This document shows, piece after piece, positions 1 to 7,932 of a stretch of DNA of 64,000 bases (position 1 is the stretch's first letter; every line of letters begins with the position of its first letter). The stretch lies in the NCBI GenBank assembly GCA_023391635.1, contig JAEWAQ010000052.1, positions 186,001 to 250,000 on the forward strand, written 5' to 3'. This DNA comes from Bacillota bacterium. Lineage in GTDB: Bacteria > Bacillota > Bacilli > Paenibacillales > Paenibacillaceae. Below the pieces are notes generated by a model. It had not been told where the DNA came from. It did no database searches and saw only the letters and a program-made list of their open reading frames with translations. Both the position numbers and the translations under genes were made by a program.

Positions 1-65
1 TTTTAAATGCCGTATTTCGCTCGCTAGATATTCTTATGGGTTATACTTGTCATGGAGGCGATATA

Positions 66-635
66 GTGGAACAAGCAGGATTGCCGAATTCATTGACCGA
101 AGCGCAATGGCTGGCGGTGATTCATGATAATGCTGCTTACGACGGTCAATTCGTCTATGCAGTCAGGACAACGCGGATCTTCTGCCGTCCGTCCTGCAAA
201 TCGCGGCCTCCCAAACGTGAACACGTCGGCATGTTTCGCACGCCCGAAGAAGCGCTTCAGGCAGGTTACCGTCCGTGCAAGCGCTGCAAGCCGACTGGCG
301 GACGTTTGCCCGATGAAGAGTGGATTGCCGGCGTTGCGGAGTACATCGATCGTAACTATGCGGAGCCATTGACGCTTCAAGTTCTCGCAGATGTTGGCCA
401 TGGCAGCCCGTACCACCTGCACAGAACGTTCAGGAAGGTGCTCGGTATGACGCCCGTCGCCTATATTCACCGCACGCGGATCGAACATGCCAAGCAATTG
501 CTTCTGACCACCGACAAGCCCGTCACGGAAATCGGCCTAAGCATCGGCATGCCCAGTCTGTCCTATTTCATCACCCTGTTCAAGAAAAAAACCGGCAGCA
601 CTCCGGCGGCGTATCGGCAGCTTCACAGAGGTTAA
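66..635 (+). CDS. adaA: AdaA-type methylphosphotriester-DNA alkyltransferase / AraC regulator
   Basis: This 189-residue protein joins an Ada metal-binding domain to an AraC-type double helix-turn-helix. In the family, one zinc-bound cysteine accepts a methyl group from DNA phosphotriesters, and the methylated protein then activates alkylation-repair genes. The four zinc cysteines are visible: C40 and C44 (FCRPSC), then C71 and C74 (PCKRC). The C-terminal half has the AraC signature of two helix-turn-helix units and ends in a typical KKKTGSTPAAYR. I chose the GTG at 66 because a GGAGG at 54-58 sits 7 bases upstream. An in-frame ATG at 36 would add ten residues and has no ribosome site. In Bacillus subtilis adaA is followed by the methyltransferase gene adaB; no such gene follows here. 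Confidence 0.88.
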   Translation: MEQAGLPNSLTEAQWLAVIHDNAAYDGQFVYAVRTTRIFCRPSCKSRPPKREHVGMFRTPEEALQAGYRPCKRCKPTGGRLPDEEWIAGVAEYIDRNYAEPLTLQVLADVGHGSPYHLHRTFRKVLGMTPVAYIHRTRIEHAKQLLLTTDKPVTEIGLSIGMPSLSYFITLFKKKTGSTPAAYRQLHRG

Positions 636-734
636 TTCGGGTGTAACTTGTTGCCGTCCGCACCATACCCGCCGCGTGACCGCCATTCGCACGCCTTATG
701 TCTCTGTCTGCACCAATCTGAAATGTCCGACACA

Positions 735-923
735 TTCTAACGGACACACCGGACCTTATTAAACCTGAATCTGCGCATTCGACATTGTAACGGACACAGA
801 TGCAGTTATTCGATACGGAATACCTGACTTTGTCTAATTTCCGGGGAAATAACGGCGCGTGTGTCCGTTAAATCTGGAAACGAGCCGATTGCTGTCGATT
901 AAGGTCGCTCATGTCCGTTAGAA
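735..923. repeat. Nested inverted-repeat element (TAACGGACAC words)
   Basis: The word TAACGGACAC occurs at 738-747 and 788-797, its exact reverse complement at 861-870, and a one-mismatch copy at 911-920. The outer arms TTCTAACGGACA (735-746) and TGTCCGTTAGAA (912-923) pair perfectly over 12 bases. The inner arms 788-810 and 848-870 match at 19 of 23 positions. The layout resembles an interspersed palindromic unit or small MITE-like element without coding capacity. No target-site duplication was identified, so mobility is not shown. Confidence 0.65.
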
Positions 924-983
924 CAGCAAGCAAGTCAGCCGCCATAGACGCATTGAAGCGCCGACAAACGCACACAAAGCTGA

Positions 984-1007
984 AACCGCGTCGCAAGCAA
1001 CGCGGTT
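984..1007 (-). terminator. Hairpin after the Rieske gene
   Basis: The 8-base arms AACCGCGT (984-991) and ACGCGGTT (1000-1007) pair perfectly around the loop CGCAAGCA. The hairpin starts 10 bases beyond the stop of the minus-strand Rieske gene, so it probably ends that operon. There is no clear T-run, so factor-independent termination is uncertain. The 19-base core recurs at 33831-33849. Confidence 0.5.
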
Positions 1008-1017
1008 CCATCCTCAC

Positions 1018-1368
1018 CTACAGCAAGATGCCGATCTTGCCATCTTCCACATGAACCTTGTAGCTGCGGGTCCGGACTTTATCGTTGAATATCGATTTGC
1101 CCGTCTTGATTTCAAACTCCCAGCCATGCCAAGGGCAGCGGACGATTTCACCATCGCGGCCGAATGGATAGTCGTACACGCCCGAGGGCAGCGTTGTGCC
1201 GCAAATAGGGCCTTTGCAGAGCTCGGCGCCTTCGTGCGGGCAGCGGTTGTGAAGGGCGAAATATTCATCACCAACGCGGTACAGGCCAATGGACCATCCC
1301 TCTACTTCAACAATCTTGCACTGGCCCTCGGGCACTTCACACGTATCCGCAACGTAGTGCAATTTCAT
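1018..1368 (-). CDS. Small Rieske [2Fe-2S] protein
   Basis: This 116-residue soluble protein consists of a single Rieske domain. The two cluster-binding boxes are plain: C43-P-H45 and C78-P-W-H81, the CxH...CxxH pattern of ferredoxin-type Rieske proteins. It has no signal peptide and no catalytic oxygenase domain, so it should act as a cytoplasmic electron carrier. The start ATG has a GGAGGGGAT ribosome site. It is the last gene of the 6645-1018 operon, 42 bases after an amidohydrolase. No oxygenase alpha subunit or reductase is encoded beside it. Whether it serves an enzyme elsewhere or the neighbouring amidohydrolase step cannot be told from sequence. Confidence 0.88.
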   Translation of the reverse strand: MKLHYVADTCEVPEGQCKIVEVEGWSIGLYRVGDEYFALHNRCPHEGAELCKGPICGTTLPSGVYDYPFGRDGEIVRCPWHGWEFEIKTGKSIFNDKVRTRSYKVHVEDGKIGILL

Positions 1369-1410
1369 GGCAGCCTATCCCCTCCTCTCCCCTCTTCTAC
1401 GCTCCCTGCG

Positions 1411-2469
1411 CTACAACCGATATAAATCCTTCGCATTCTGGTAAAATATCTTCTGCCGCGCGTCGGAGCCGAGACGTCTTAGAATTTCGGAGGGGTTGTC
1501 GTTGTCCCAATGCGGATAATCGCTGGAGAACATCAGAATGTTCTCGGCATCGATCATCTCGAATATGGCCAGCAGGTCTCTCGGATTGTCCGGTTCTTCA
1601 ATCGGCTGGGTCGAGAATCTGCAATTGCTGCGGATATATGCGCTCGGCATCTGCTTCAGCCACGGCGTCGTGGCGCGAAGCGCCTTGAAGTTTTTGTCCA
1701 GCCGCCACATCAGATGCGGCAACCAGGCAACACCGCCCTCCAGACATACGAATTTCAGATTCGGATACTTCTCAAATACCCCCTCGCATACAAGACTCGT
1801 CACATGCGCCATATAGTTCTGCGACAAGCAAGTATGATACTCCAGGTAGCGGGTCGGATAGCCGGATGCCGTCGGCGGCAGGGTGATTCCGGCTCCTTCG
1901 AAGCCCGGATGGATGGCAATGGGCAGTCCGTGCCGTTCCGCCGCTTCATAGATCGGGTGGAATTGGCGTTGACCGAGCAGATTGCGCTGCGCGCTGCTGA
2001 TAATGATGCTGACGATCTCTTGATGTTCTGCCATGCGGTCGATTTCGCGAACGGCAAGTGCAGGGTCTTGCGTGGCGACGACCATGCAGCCGCGAAAAGA
2101 ATCGTGCTTCCCAAGCCACTCCGCCACAAGGAAATCATTGTAGGCGGAAGCCACGGCAGCCGCATAATCCGGATCGTGCATCGTCGAGACGCCGTCCATA
2201 TTGCCTGTTAATAGGGCATATTCTATCCGGTACGGTTCTATTAAATCTTTCACTAAGTAAGCCGGATCCGATGCAGCCGGACCTCCGCCCGGAGGCTTGC
2301 AATCCCGGCGCAGCACGCCGATCGGCGACGGGTAGCCGCGGTCCGGCAGTCCAATGCCATAATCGGCAACGCGAGACCGCCAAGGCTCGGACAAGTACGG
2401 CAGCAAGTCGTTTGAGCTCTTCAACTGGTTGTGCACGTCAACGTCTATGATTTTCGAATTCACGCGCAT
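1411..2469 (-). CDS. Amidohydrolase family (amidohydrolase-2 / ACMSD-like) protein
   Basis: This 352-residue metal-dependent hydrolase has the amidohydrolase-2 fold signature. An N-terminal IDVDVHNQL strand stands where the usual HxH motif lies. AIHPGFEG follows in the middle, then a FVCLEGGVAWLPHLMWRLD block and a C-terminal FSSDYPHWDND that supplies the usual metal-binding aspartate. Family members hydrolyse or decarboxylate cyclic acids, lactones and amides. The ATG at 2469 was chosen because GGGGAGAGA lies just upstream; the longer reading frame would need a TTG. It begins one base after the stop of the upstream nucleoside hydrolase gene, so the two are probably translationally coupled. 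The substrate is unknown. Confidence 0.8.
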   Translation of the reverse strand: MRVNSKIIDVDVHNQLKSSNDLLPYLSEPWRSRVADYGIGLPDRGYPSPIGVLRRDCKPPGGGPAASDPAYLVKDLIEPYRIEYALLTGNMDGVSTMHDPDYAAAVASAYNDFLVAEWLGKHDSFRGCMVVATQDPALAVREIDRMAEHQEIVSIIISSAQRNLLGQRQFHPIYEAAERHGLPIAIHPGFEGAGITLPPTASGYPTRYLEYHTCLSQNYMAHVTSLVCEGVFEKYPNLKFVCLEGGVAWLPHLMWRLDKNFKALRATTPWLKQMPSAYIRSNCRFSTQPIEEPDNPRDLLAIFEMIDAENILMFSSDYPHWDNDNPSEILRRLGSDARQKIFYQNAKDLYRL

Positions 2470-2470
2470 A

Positions 2471-3400
2471 TTATCGTCTCTCCCCAAGCAGCCGATCCAT
2501 CATCAACGCCACAAAAAACCGGTCATCCACATCCAGACAAACAGCGACGTTGCCCGCCGGATCGAATTCGGCGATCGTTTGCCCGCTCGGATGGCGACGA
2601 TCGTATTCGATGCGCACCTTCATCTGTTTCGTTCTGCACAGTGAACGGTCCACCAGCATGGCGACAGCCAGCGGATCATGCATGGCCGTCCAATCTTGGC
2701 CGATCACGCCGAACCACCGTTCGATCAACCTGGCAAGCGCGGCATTCGCAGGATCGCCGGAACGCTTCAACTCGCTCCATTCCTTGCGGCCGATTCTCAC
2801 TTTCATCGTCACATCAAGGCCAACCATCACGATCGGAGCTCCGGAAGAGAAGACGAGGGAGGCCGCTTCCGGGTCGCTCTTGATGTTGTGTTCTATCGCC
2901 GGCAGTTCCGCGCCGTTATCCGCCAACCTGGTGACTCCGCCCATCAGGACGATCTCTTTGACATGCGCCGCGATGCGCGGCTCGCGAATGATGGCGGCTG
3001 CGATGTTGGTCAGCGGTCCGATCGGCACGAGCGTGATTTGTCCAGGGTTGTCCATGATCGTGCGAATAATGAAGTCGACGGCGTGCTCGTCATCGAACGG
3101 TACATCTCCATCCCCAAGTACACCTTCTCCTTCATGGCCGGGCCACCACACTTCGCGATTGTGCAGCAACGGCTTCTCGATGCCGGCCATCACCGGCACC
3201 TCGCCTCTACCGCCCAAATGCAGCAGCTTCTTGGCCAGACTGGCCCGCAGACGAACGTCTCCGTAGACTGTCGTTACACCTTCAAGCACAATTTCCGGCG
3301 AACGCATGGCCAGCGCCAATGCCATCGCATCATCCACATCGGTGGCAATATCGGTATCGAGAATCATTCGGCATGCGGCGGATTCCCTCTTGTTCGGCAT
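2471..3400 (-). CDS. Nucleoside hydrolase family protein (copy 1)
   Basis: This 309-residue protein belongs to the inosine-uridine nucleoside N-ribohydrolase family. The calcium-binding aspartate cluster is present as DTDIATDVDDAMAL near the N terminus. Other family blocks are PIGPLTNIAAAI, VLMGGV, the EHNIKSDPEAAS stretch and a C-terminal MHDPLA. Members cleave N-glycosidic bonds of ribosides, and some act on other N-glycosides. The ATG at 3400 follows GGGGAGAGATAAGAGG, which also contains the stop of nagA. It is closely related to the second copy at 11042-12016. Its place in a sugar operon suggests it cleaves a glycosyl-amine or nucleoside-like substrate; this is inference. Confidence 0.85.
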   Translation of the reverse strand: MPNKRESAACRMILDTDIATDVDDAMALALAMRSPEIVLEGVTTVYGDVRLRASLAKKLLHLGGRGEVPVMAGIEKPLLHNREVWWPGHEGEGVLGDGDVPFDDEHAVDFIIRTIMDNPGQITLVPIGPLTNIAAAIIREPRIAAHVKEIVLMGGVTRLADNGAELPAIEHNIKSDPEAASLVFSSGAPIVMVGLDVTMKVRIGRKEWSELKRSGDPANAALARLIERWFGVIGQDWTAMHDPLAVAMLVDRSLCRTKQMKVRIEYDRRHPSGQTIAEFDPAGNVAVCLDVDDRFFVALMMDRLLGERR

Positions 3401-3404
3401 CCTC

Positions 3405-4601
3405 TTATCTCTCCCCGTTTCTTGTAGAATCCAGCGACGAATCGAACACCTTGCGGCCTCGCACGTATGTCTCCAGAAGTTCAAGCCGATCGTTCAGGAT
3501 GAGAAAATCCGCATCCATCCCCTTCTCCAGCGTCCCCTTGCGGTTATCCGCCCCGGCTTCCCTTGCGGGGACAGCCGTGAACGAAGGCAGCACATTTTCC
3601 AACGTCCGCCCGGTATAGGACAGCACACGCTGAAGCGACTCCAGCATCGTGGAAGTGCTTCCGGCAAGCGTCCGCGTTCCCTTCATATATATTTTGCCGC
3701 CGGCCATCTCCGTTTGGCCGTAATCTCCGTCCGGCAAGCCAGCCGGCGATACGGCATCCGTAATGACGCAAACATTCCATGCCCCTTTGACATCGAACAA
3801 AAACTTGATAACAGCCGAATGAACGTGAATACCGTCCGCGATCAGCTCCGTCGTCAACGCCGGCAGCATGAATCCGGCTCCGGCGACGCCGGGGTCTCGG
3901 TGATGCAGCGGGCTCATGCCGTTAAAATGGTGCGTCGTATGCCGGGCGCCCCAATCGACCGCTTGCGCCGCTTGATCGAAGCTGGCGTCCGAATGGCCGA
4001 TCGAGACGCGAATGCCTTGCGTGCAGAGACGCCTCACGAACGCTTCGCCGCCTGGCAGCTCCGGCGCCATCGTCACAAGCCGAATCGTATCCCCCGATGC
4101 TTCGATATACCGGTCCATCTCTCCGTCATCCGGCGGGTGAAGCCACGACTCCTCGAAGGCGCCTTTGCGCAACGGATTGATGAAAGGGCCTTCCAAATGT
4201 ACGCCGAAGATGTCGGCTCCGCCTGTGTCCTGCCGCTCGATCGCCTCGCGGGCGTGACGCAGCAATCGTACCGTATGAGTCTCGGGAGCGCCTCCGGTCG
4301 TCGCCAGCAAGGAAGTTGTACCGTGCGCCGCGTGAAAACGGGCAGTGCCGATAAAATCTTCGGGCGCCCCGCGAAGCAGGTCCCAGCCGCCCCCGCCGTG
4401 TACATGGACGTCAACAAATCCGGGCAAGACGATCCGGCCCGTCAGATTGACGATTCGCGCTCCGGCCGGCACGCTGTCAACTTCGTCCATCGGGCCGATT
4501 TCCGCAATTTTGCCGTCCGGCGAGATCTGCATGCTGCCGCCTCGCAATACCTGTCTTCCTGTATAAAAGGTTCCGTTGAGATAGAATACGGATTCAGCCA
4601 T
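3405..4601 (-). CDS. nagA: N-acetylglucosamine-6-phosphate deacetylase (copy 1)
   Basis: This 398-residue protein should remove the acetyl group from N-acetylglucosamine-6-phosphate in the cytoplasm. NagA blocks are in order: GFVDVHVHGGGG (first metal histidines), HGTTS, GVHLEGPFINP (metal glutamate), SIGHSDA, HHFNGMSPLHHRDPG, ITDAVSPAG with the catalytic aspartate, and a C-terminal GADNRKGTLEKGMDADFLILND. An AAGGGGA lies about 10 bases before the ATG. It is the third gene of the 6645-1018 operon, after a ROK kinase. That gives a kinase plus deacetylase pair, but no NagB lies in this operon. A second nagA sits at 42461-43663. Confidence 0.9.
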   Translation of the reverse strand: MAESVFYLNGTFYTGRQVLRGGSMQISPDGKIAEIGPMDEVDSVPAGARIVNLTGRIVLPGFVDVHVHGGGGWDLLRGAPEDFIGTARFHAAHGTTSLLATTGGAPETHTVRLLRHAREAIERQDTGGADIFGVHLEGPFINPLRKGAFEESWLHPPDDGEMDRYIEASGDTIRLVTMAPELPGGEAFVRRLCTQGIRVSIGHSDASFDQAAQAVDWGARHTTHHFNGMSPLHHRDPGVAGAGFMLPALTTELIADGIHVHSAVIKFLFDVKGAWNVCVITDAVSPAGLPDGDYGQTEMAGGKIYMKGTRTLAGSTSTMLESLQRVLSYTGRTLENVLPSFTAVPAREAGADNRKGTLEKGMDADFLILNDRLELLETYVRGRKVFDSSLDSTRNGER

Positions 4602-4620
4602 CCAGCATCTTCCCCTTACG

Positions 4621-5580
4621 TCAAATCCGCGACTTTGATTCGGAGTATGCGAGATGCAGCGCGCCCGTCAGTACCGCCGCATCGCCCAACTTGCCTTTGA
4701 CAACCCGCAGCTGGCCCTGATGCCATGGAAATTGCGCGTTCAACTTGTCCCGAAGCGGGCCCAGCAGGAATTCGCCTGCCTCGGCCACGCCTCCGCCGAC
4801 GACCACAATCTCCGGGTCCAGCAGCGCAACGGCGGTTCCCAGCTTGCCCGCCAGCAATCCGGCAATGTAATCGTATAGATGCAGAGCCCGCGGATCGCCG
4901 TCGGCGCACATGCGCGACACGTCGGCCGCGCTGACGGAAAGCCGTACTGACTTCTCAGCAAGTCCTGCCTGCTCGGCCAACCGGGCAATTCCGGACGCGG
5001 AAACGACGGTTTCCAGGCAGCCGATTTTACCGCAAGCGCACAACGTCTGCAGCCCGTCAACCGAATCGTGCCCGATTTCGCCAGCCAGATGATGACTGCC
5101 GCCCACCAATCTGCCCTCCAGGACAATACCTGCCGCGATGCCTGTACCGATCGTCAGGCAGAGCGCGCTGCGGCAGCCTTGCGCGGCGCCGGCGTGCCAC
5201 TCCCCCCAGGCGAAAGCGCGAACATCATGCTCGATACGGACCGGAACGCCTAGACGACGATTCATTTCGGCGGCTAACCGCACTTCCTGCCACCCGAGAT
5301 TGGTTGCGTCGCGAACCGTGCCTGTGTCTGTGTCAACCTGGCCCGGAACGCCGATCCCGACGGCTGCAAGCGTCCCATTATCGGGTGCTTGCAGCGGTAC
5401 GAGCGTATGCCGCAATTCCGCAGTTAGCCGATCCATATAACTTGCGGGGCCTCCGCCATACTCCCAATGCTCGCCCAAAGTTGTAAACTTTCGCATGGCC
5501 ATCATATGCTTCGTTTCATCGAATAATCCGATAACCGTATTCGTCCCGCCAATGTCGATTCCTGCATATACGAGCTGCAT
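4621..5580 (-). CDS. ROK family sugar kinase
   Basis: This 319-residue protein is a ROK (repressor, ORF, kinase) sugar kinase without a DNA-binding domain. It starts with the ATP-binding GIDIGGTNT loop (residues 7-15). The catalytic aspartate is D119 in RIEHD. The zinc site reads H171, C181, C183 and C188 (CACGKIGCLE), as in bacterial glucokinases and N-acetylglucosamine or N-acetylmannosamine kinases. The ATG follows GAGGTGG. It lies nine bases after the dehydrogenase gene and 19 bases before nagA. N-acetylglucosamine or a related amino sugar is therefore a reasonable substrate, though glucose is possible. Confidence 0.85.
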   Translation of the reverse strand: MQLVYAGIDIGGTNTVIGLFDETKHMMAMRKFTTLGEHWEYGGGPASYMDRLTAELRHTLVPLQAPDNGTLAAVGIGVPGQVDTDTGTVRDATNLGWQEVRLAAEMNRRLGVPVRIEHDVRAFAWGEWHAGAAQGCRSALCLTIGTGIAAGIVLEGRLVGGSHHLAGEIGHDSVDGLQTLCACGKIGCLETVVSASGIARLAEQAGLAEKSVRLSVSAADVSRMCADGDPRALHLYDYIAGLLAGKLGTAVALLDPEIVVVGGGVAEAGEFLLGPLRDKLNAQFPWHQGQLRVVKGKLGDAAVLTGALHLAYSESKSRI

Positions 5581-5589
5581 CCGACCACC

Positions 5590-6645
5590 TCAGCCCTGCA
5601 ATCGAACGGCGCCGCCGTCCTCGGACGAACGGCCGATCGCGTCCAGCAACCTCATGACCGCAAGTCCCTGGAGAACGTCCGAAACCGGCTGCTTCCGATG
5701 AATGACGCACTGCACAAAATGGTCGATTTCTTCCCGATAATAGTCATTCTCGGCAATCGAAAGGCGGCTTTCCACGGGAATCAGATTCGCTTCCTTGAAC
5801 ATGAACAGCGGATCCAGACTCGCGCCTCCCTTGGTACCGTACAACTCGATCTTCATGGCGTCGTCCTGCACCCCGTTCGCTGCCCAGCTCGCTTCAACGG
5901 TTAACGCAGCTCCATTGTCGAATGTCAGGTAGGCTGTTCCCATATCTTCCACATCATAGACCGAATCGGCCTTGTTGTCGGCGGACATCGCTTCGTAGAA
6001 ACCGTCAACCTTCGTTTCGTACGGTGCGATCCGGCGAAACAGCCTGCCTAGCACGTTGTCCGGCTTCGGCATGCCCATCAGCCACCAGGCGGCATCCAGC
6101 GCATGAACGCCGATATCCATCATCGGCCCGCCGCCGGACAATGCCTTGGATGTGAACCAACCCAGCGGCACGCCGCGTCGGCGGATAATTCTGGCCTTGG
6201 CAAAATAAATATCGCCCAGTTCGTCCGCCTCGATGATGCCTTTCAATGCGCGTACGTCGTTGCGGTAACGACTGCTCATGCCAACCATGAGAATGCGCCC
6301 CGACCGCTGCACCGCTTGCGCCAGCCGTTCCGCTTCCGCCACGGCAGCCGTCATCGGCTTCTCGACCAGCACGTCGAGACCGGCTTCCATCGCACGGATC
6401 GCAAGTTCGCCATGGCTCGCGTTGAAGGTGCAGATGCTGACCGCGTCCAGATCGGCCTCTGCGAACATTTCATCCGCGGAATCGTAATGAACGGCCCCCC
6501 AATCCTCGGCCGCTTTACGGGCGCGTTCGGCGTCCAGGTCCGTCACCGCCGCCAGCTCCACTTGCGGGTGCTTCTGATAATTCGGCAAATGAAAAATATG
6601 GGCGATGGCCCCTACCCCGACGACACCAACTCTGATTTTGCGCAT
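5590..6645 (-). CDS. Gfo/Idh/MocA family oxidoreductase (copy 1)
   Basis: This 351-residue NAD(P)-dependent sugar or inositol dehydrogenase has a Rossmann fold at its N terminus (VGVVGVGAIAHIFHLPNY), the family's EKPMT block around residue 95, and a C-terminal alpha/beta domain. The MDIGVHALDAAWWLMG stretch carries the usual catalytic H/D region. It is the first gene of the 6645-1018 operon. An AGGAAAGGGG ribosome site precedes the ATG, and a LacI-type operator (6665-6680) sits about 20 bases upstream. This gene set is therefore likely repressed in the absence of its sugar. The paralogue at 18473-19552 is more distant. Confidence 0.85.
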   Translation of the reverse strand: MRKIRVGVVGVGAIAHIFHLPNYQKHPQVELAAVTDLDAERARKAAEDWGAVHYDSADEMFAEADLDAVSICTFNASHGELAIRAMEAGLDVLVEKPMTAAVAEAERLAQAVQRSGRILMVGMSSRYRNDVRALKGIIEADELGDIYFAKARIIRRRGVPLGWFTSKALSGGGPMMDIGVHALDAAWWLMGMPKPDNVLGRLFRRIAPYETKVDGFYEAMSADNKADSVYDVEDMGTAYLTFDNGAALTVEASWAANGVQDDAMKIELYGTKGGASLDPLFMFKEANLIPVESRLSIAENDYYREEIDHFVQCVIHRKQPVSDVLQGLAVMRLLDAIGRSSEDGGAVRLQG

Positions 6646-6664
6646 CGCTGACGCCCCTTTCCTA

Positions 6665-6680
6665 TCGAAACGTTTTTACA
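6665..6680 (-). promoter_or_regulatory. LacI-type operator before the 6645-1018 operon
   Basis: Read on the minus strand the site is TGTAAAAACGTTTCGA. Its 12-base core TGTAAAAACGTT is identical to cores at 33232-33243 (minus strand) and 33272-33283 (plus strand), both upstream of the 33194 operon. The central AAACGTTT is palindromic. It lies 20-35 bases before the ATG, where a bound repressor could block transcription. Confidence 0.65.
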
Positions 6681-6741
6681 CCGATCGCGCCCCATTGCCG
6701 ACGCATGCGCCTTTCGCGCTTGACTGCCGCCGCCCGCAAAT

Positions 6742-6767
6742 ACGCCGCTCCAACGAGAGAGCGGCGT
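6742..6767 (-). terminator. Hairpin after the LacI gene
   Basis: The arms ACGCCGCTC (6742-6750) and GAGCGGCGT (6759-6767) pair perfectly over nine bases with an 8-base loop. On the minus strand the stem is followed by ATTTGCGG, only a short T-rich tail. It lies 25 bases beyond the LacI stop, which suits a terminator separating it from the next operon. Confidence 0.6.
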
Positions 6768-6791
6768 CCGGGCAAGCCGCAGATGCAATCG

Positions 6792-7823
6792 TCACAGGAA
6801 TGTAGCGGCGCTTCTCAGCGCACCCGAGCTTTCCCGAATGATCAATTCGGTCGGTACGACGATCTTGCGGGCGGATCGGCCGTCCGGCTCCTGCTCGATC
6901 GCCTGCATAAGCAGGCTGACCAACTCCTTGCCGATGTCGGCAATCGGCTGGCGGACCGTGGTGAGCGAAGGCTTGAACAGCCGGGCCGAGAAAATGTCGT
7001 CATACCCGACAACCGCCACGTCCTCCGGCACGCGCATGCCCGCCTCCTCCATCGACTTGATGGCGCCGAAAGCGAGCAGGTCGTTTCCGCAGAACAGCGC
7101 GTCGAATTTCGCACCCGCTTCAAGGAACTGCTGCATCGCTTGATATCCGTCGGAGAATGATTGACCGCTAACCAAACGAAGCAGCGTTTCATCGACGTTC
7201 ATTCCGTGCATCATCAACGCTTTGCGATAGCCGAACTCCCGTTCAATCGACACCGCCGGACCCCCGATGTAGGCTATTCTGCGATGGCCCAGATGAATGA
7301 GATGTTCGACCGCCGAGAAGGAACCGAGCAGATGGTCGCCAACGACGCAGCTGAGGCCGCTTATCGAAGGATCAAGCGTGACGACCGGAATGCCGGATTG
7401 CTTCAGCATTTCGATCTGAACTTGCGTCTCCCCGGGGCTGTAAGGAGAAGAGCAATAAATAATGCCGTCAACCCTGCGATCGATATACATCCTCAGATAG
7501 GCCGACTCCTTCTCGAGCTCATTATCTGTTGAGCATATCAGCGTCGTATAACCGTCCGACCACAATTCGTTCTGGATCACTTCCGACATGAACGCCCAAT
7601 ATTCGTTGGAAAGCTGTGGCACGATCAGACCGATCGTCTGGGTTCTCTTGTTAATCATCGTCCGCGCGACATGATCGGGATGGAATTGCAGCTTGTCGAT
7701 CGCCGTCTGCACCTTGTGCAGCGTACTCTTGCTCACCCTGTCCCTGCCGTTGATGACCCTTGACACGGTGGATATCGAGACGCCGGCCTCCTTGGCTACT
7801 TCCTTGATGGTCGCTTTTGTCAT
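6792..7823 (-). CDS. LacI family transcriptional regulator (sugar-locus repressor)
   Basis: This 343-residue regulator begins with a classic LacI helix-turn-helix (TIKEVAKEAGVSISTVSRVI, residues 4-23) and hinge helix, followed by a periplasmic-binding-protein-like sensor domain (GLIVPQLSNEYWAFM onward, with PEDVAVVGYDD near the end). It sits between two minus-strand gene sets that carry the same operator core, so it is the best local candidate to control both. It has its own promoter (7892-7920), with an AAAACGTT-containing site just downstream, which suggests autoregulation. The effector is probably a sugar or sugar phosphate released from the locus's substrate. The ribosome site is weak (GGGATGA). 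Confidence 0.9.
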   Translation of the reverse strand: MTKATIKEVAKEAGVSISTVSRVINGRDRVSKSTLHKVQTAIDKLQFHPDHVARTMINKRTQTIGLIVPQLSNEYWAFMSEVIQNELWSDGYTTLICSTDNELEKESAYLRMYIDRRVDGIIYCSSPYSPGETQVQIEMLKQSGIPVVTLDPSISGLSCVVGDHLLGSFSAVEHLIHLGHRRIAYIGGPAVSIEREFGYRKALMMHGMNVDETLLRLVSGQSFSDGYQAMQQFLEAGAKFDALFCGNDLLAFGAIKSMEEAGMRVPEDVAVVGYDDIFSARLFKPSLTTVRQPIADIGKELVSLLMQAIEQEPDGRSARKIVVPTELIIRESSGALRSAATFL

Positions 7824-7862
7824 AGGTCATCCCAACTTCTCTCGATTGTACGTAAAATAAGG

Positions 7863-7880
7863 AATCGTAACGTTTTCACT
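7863..7880 (-). promoter_or_regulatory. LacI-type operator at the LacI gene's own promoter
   Basis: On the minus strand this reads AGTGAAAACGTTACGATT, sharing the AAAACGTT centre with the other operators of the locus. It lies just downstream of the predicted -10 box (7892-7897), about +5 to +22, where a repressor would block its own transcription. Confidence 0.55.
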
Positions 7881-7891
7881 CTCTACTTTTT

Positions 7892-7920
7892 ACCATATCA
7901 CCGCGCCATTAGAGCGTCAA
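7892..7920 (-). promoter_or_regulatory. SigA-type promoter of the LacI gene
   Basis: On the minus strand a -35 TTGACG (7920-7915) and a -10 TATGGT (7897-7892) are separated by 17 bases. Five of six and four of six bases match the consensus. The LacI start codon lies about 70 bases downstream. Confidence 0.6.
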
Positions 7921-7932
7921 TATGAGGCTTGC

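Larger units (their letters stand above)
636..1017. other. Gene-free stretch with nested inverted repeats
   Basis: No convincing coding region lies in these 382 bases. They hold two nested inverted repeats built on the ten-base word TAACGGACAC (735-923) and a hairpin at 984-1007 just beyond the end of the Rieske gene. The two flanking genes converge here, so promoters are not expected. Confidence 0.8.

Noticed and set aside
636..1017. CRISPR array or insertion sequence
   Set aside because: The repeats are inverted and nested, not evenly spaced direct repeats, and there is no transposase gene.
6665..6680. Catabolite-responsive (cre) site
   Set aside because: The CG dinucleotide sits too far from the TG half-site for a 14-base cre site; the longer palindrome fits a local LacI repressor better.
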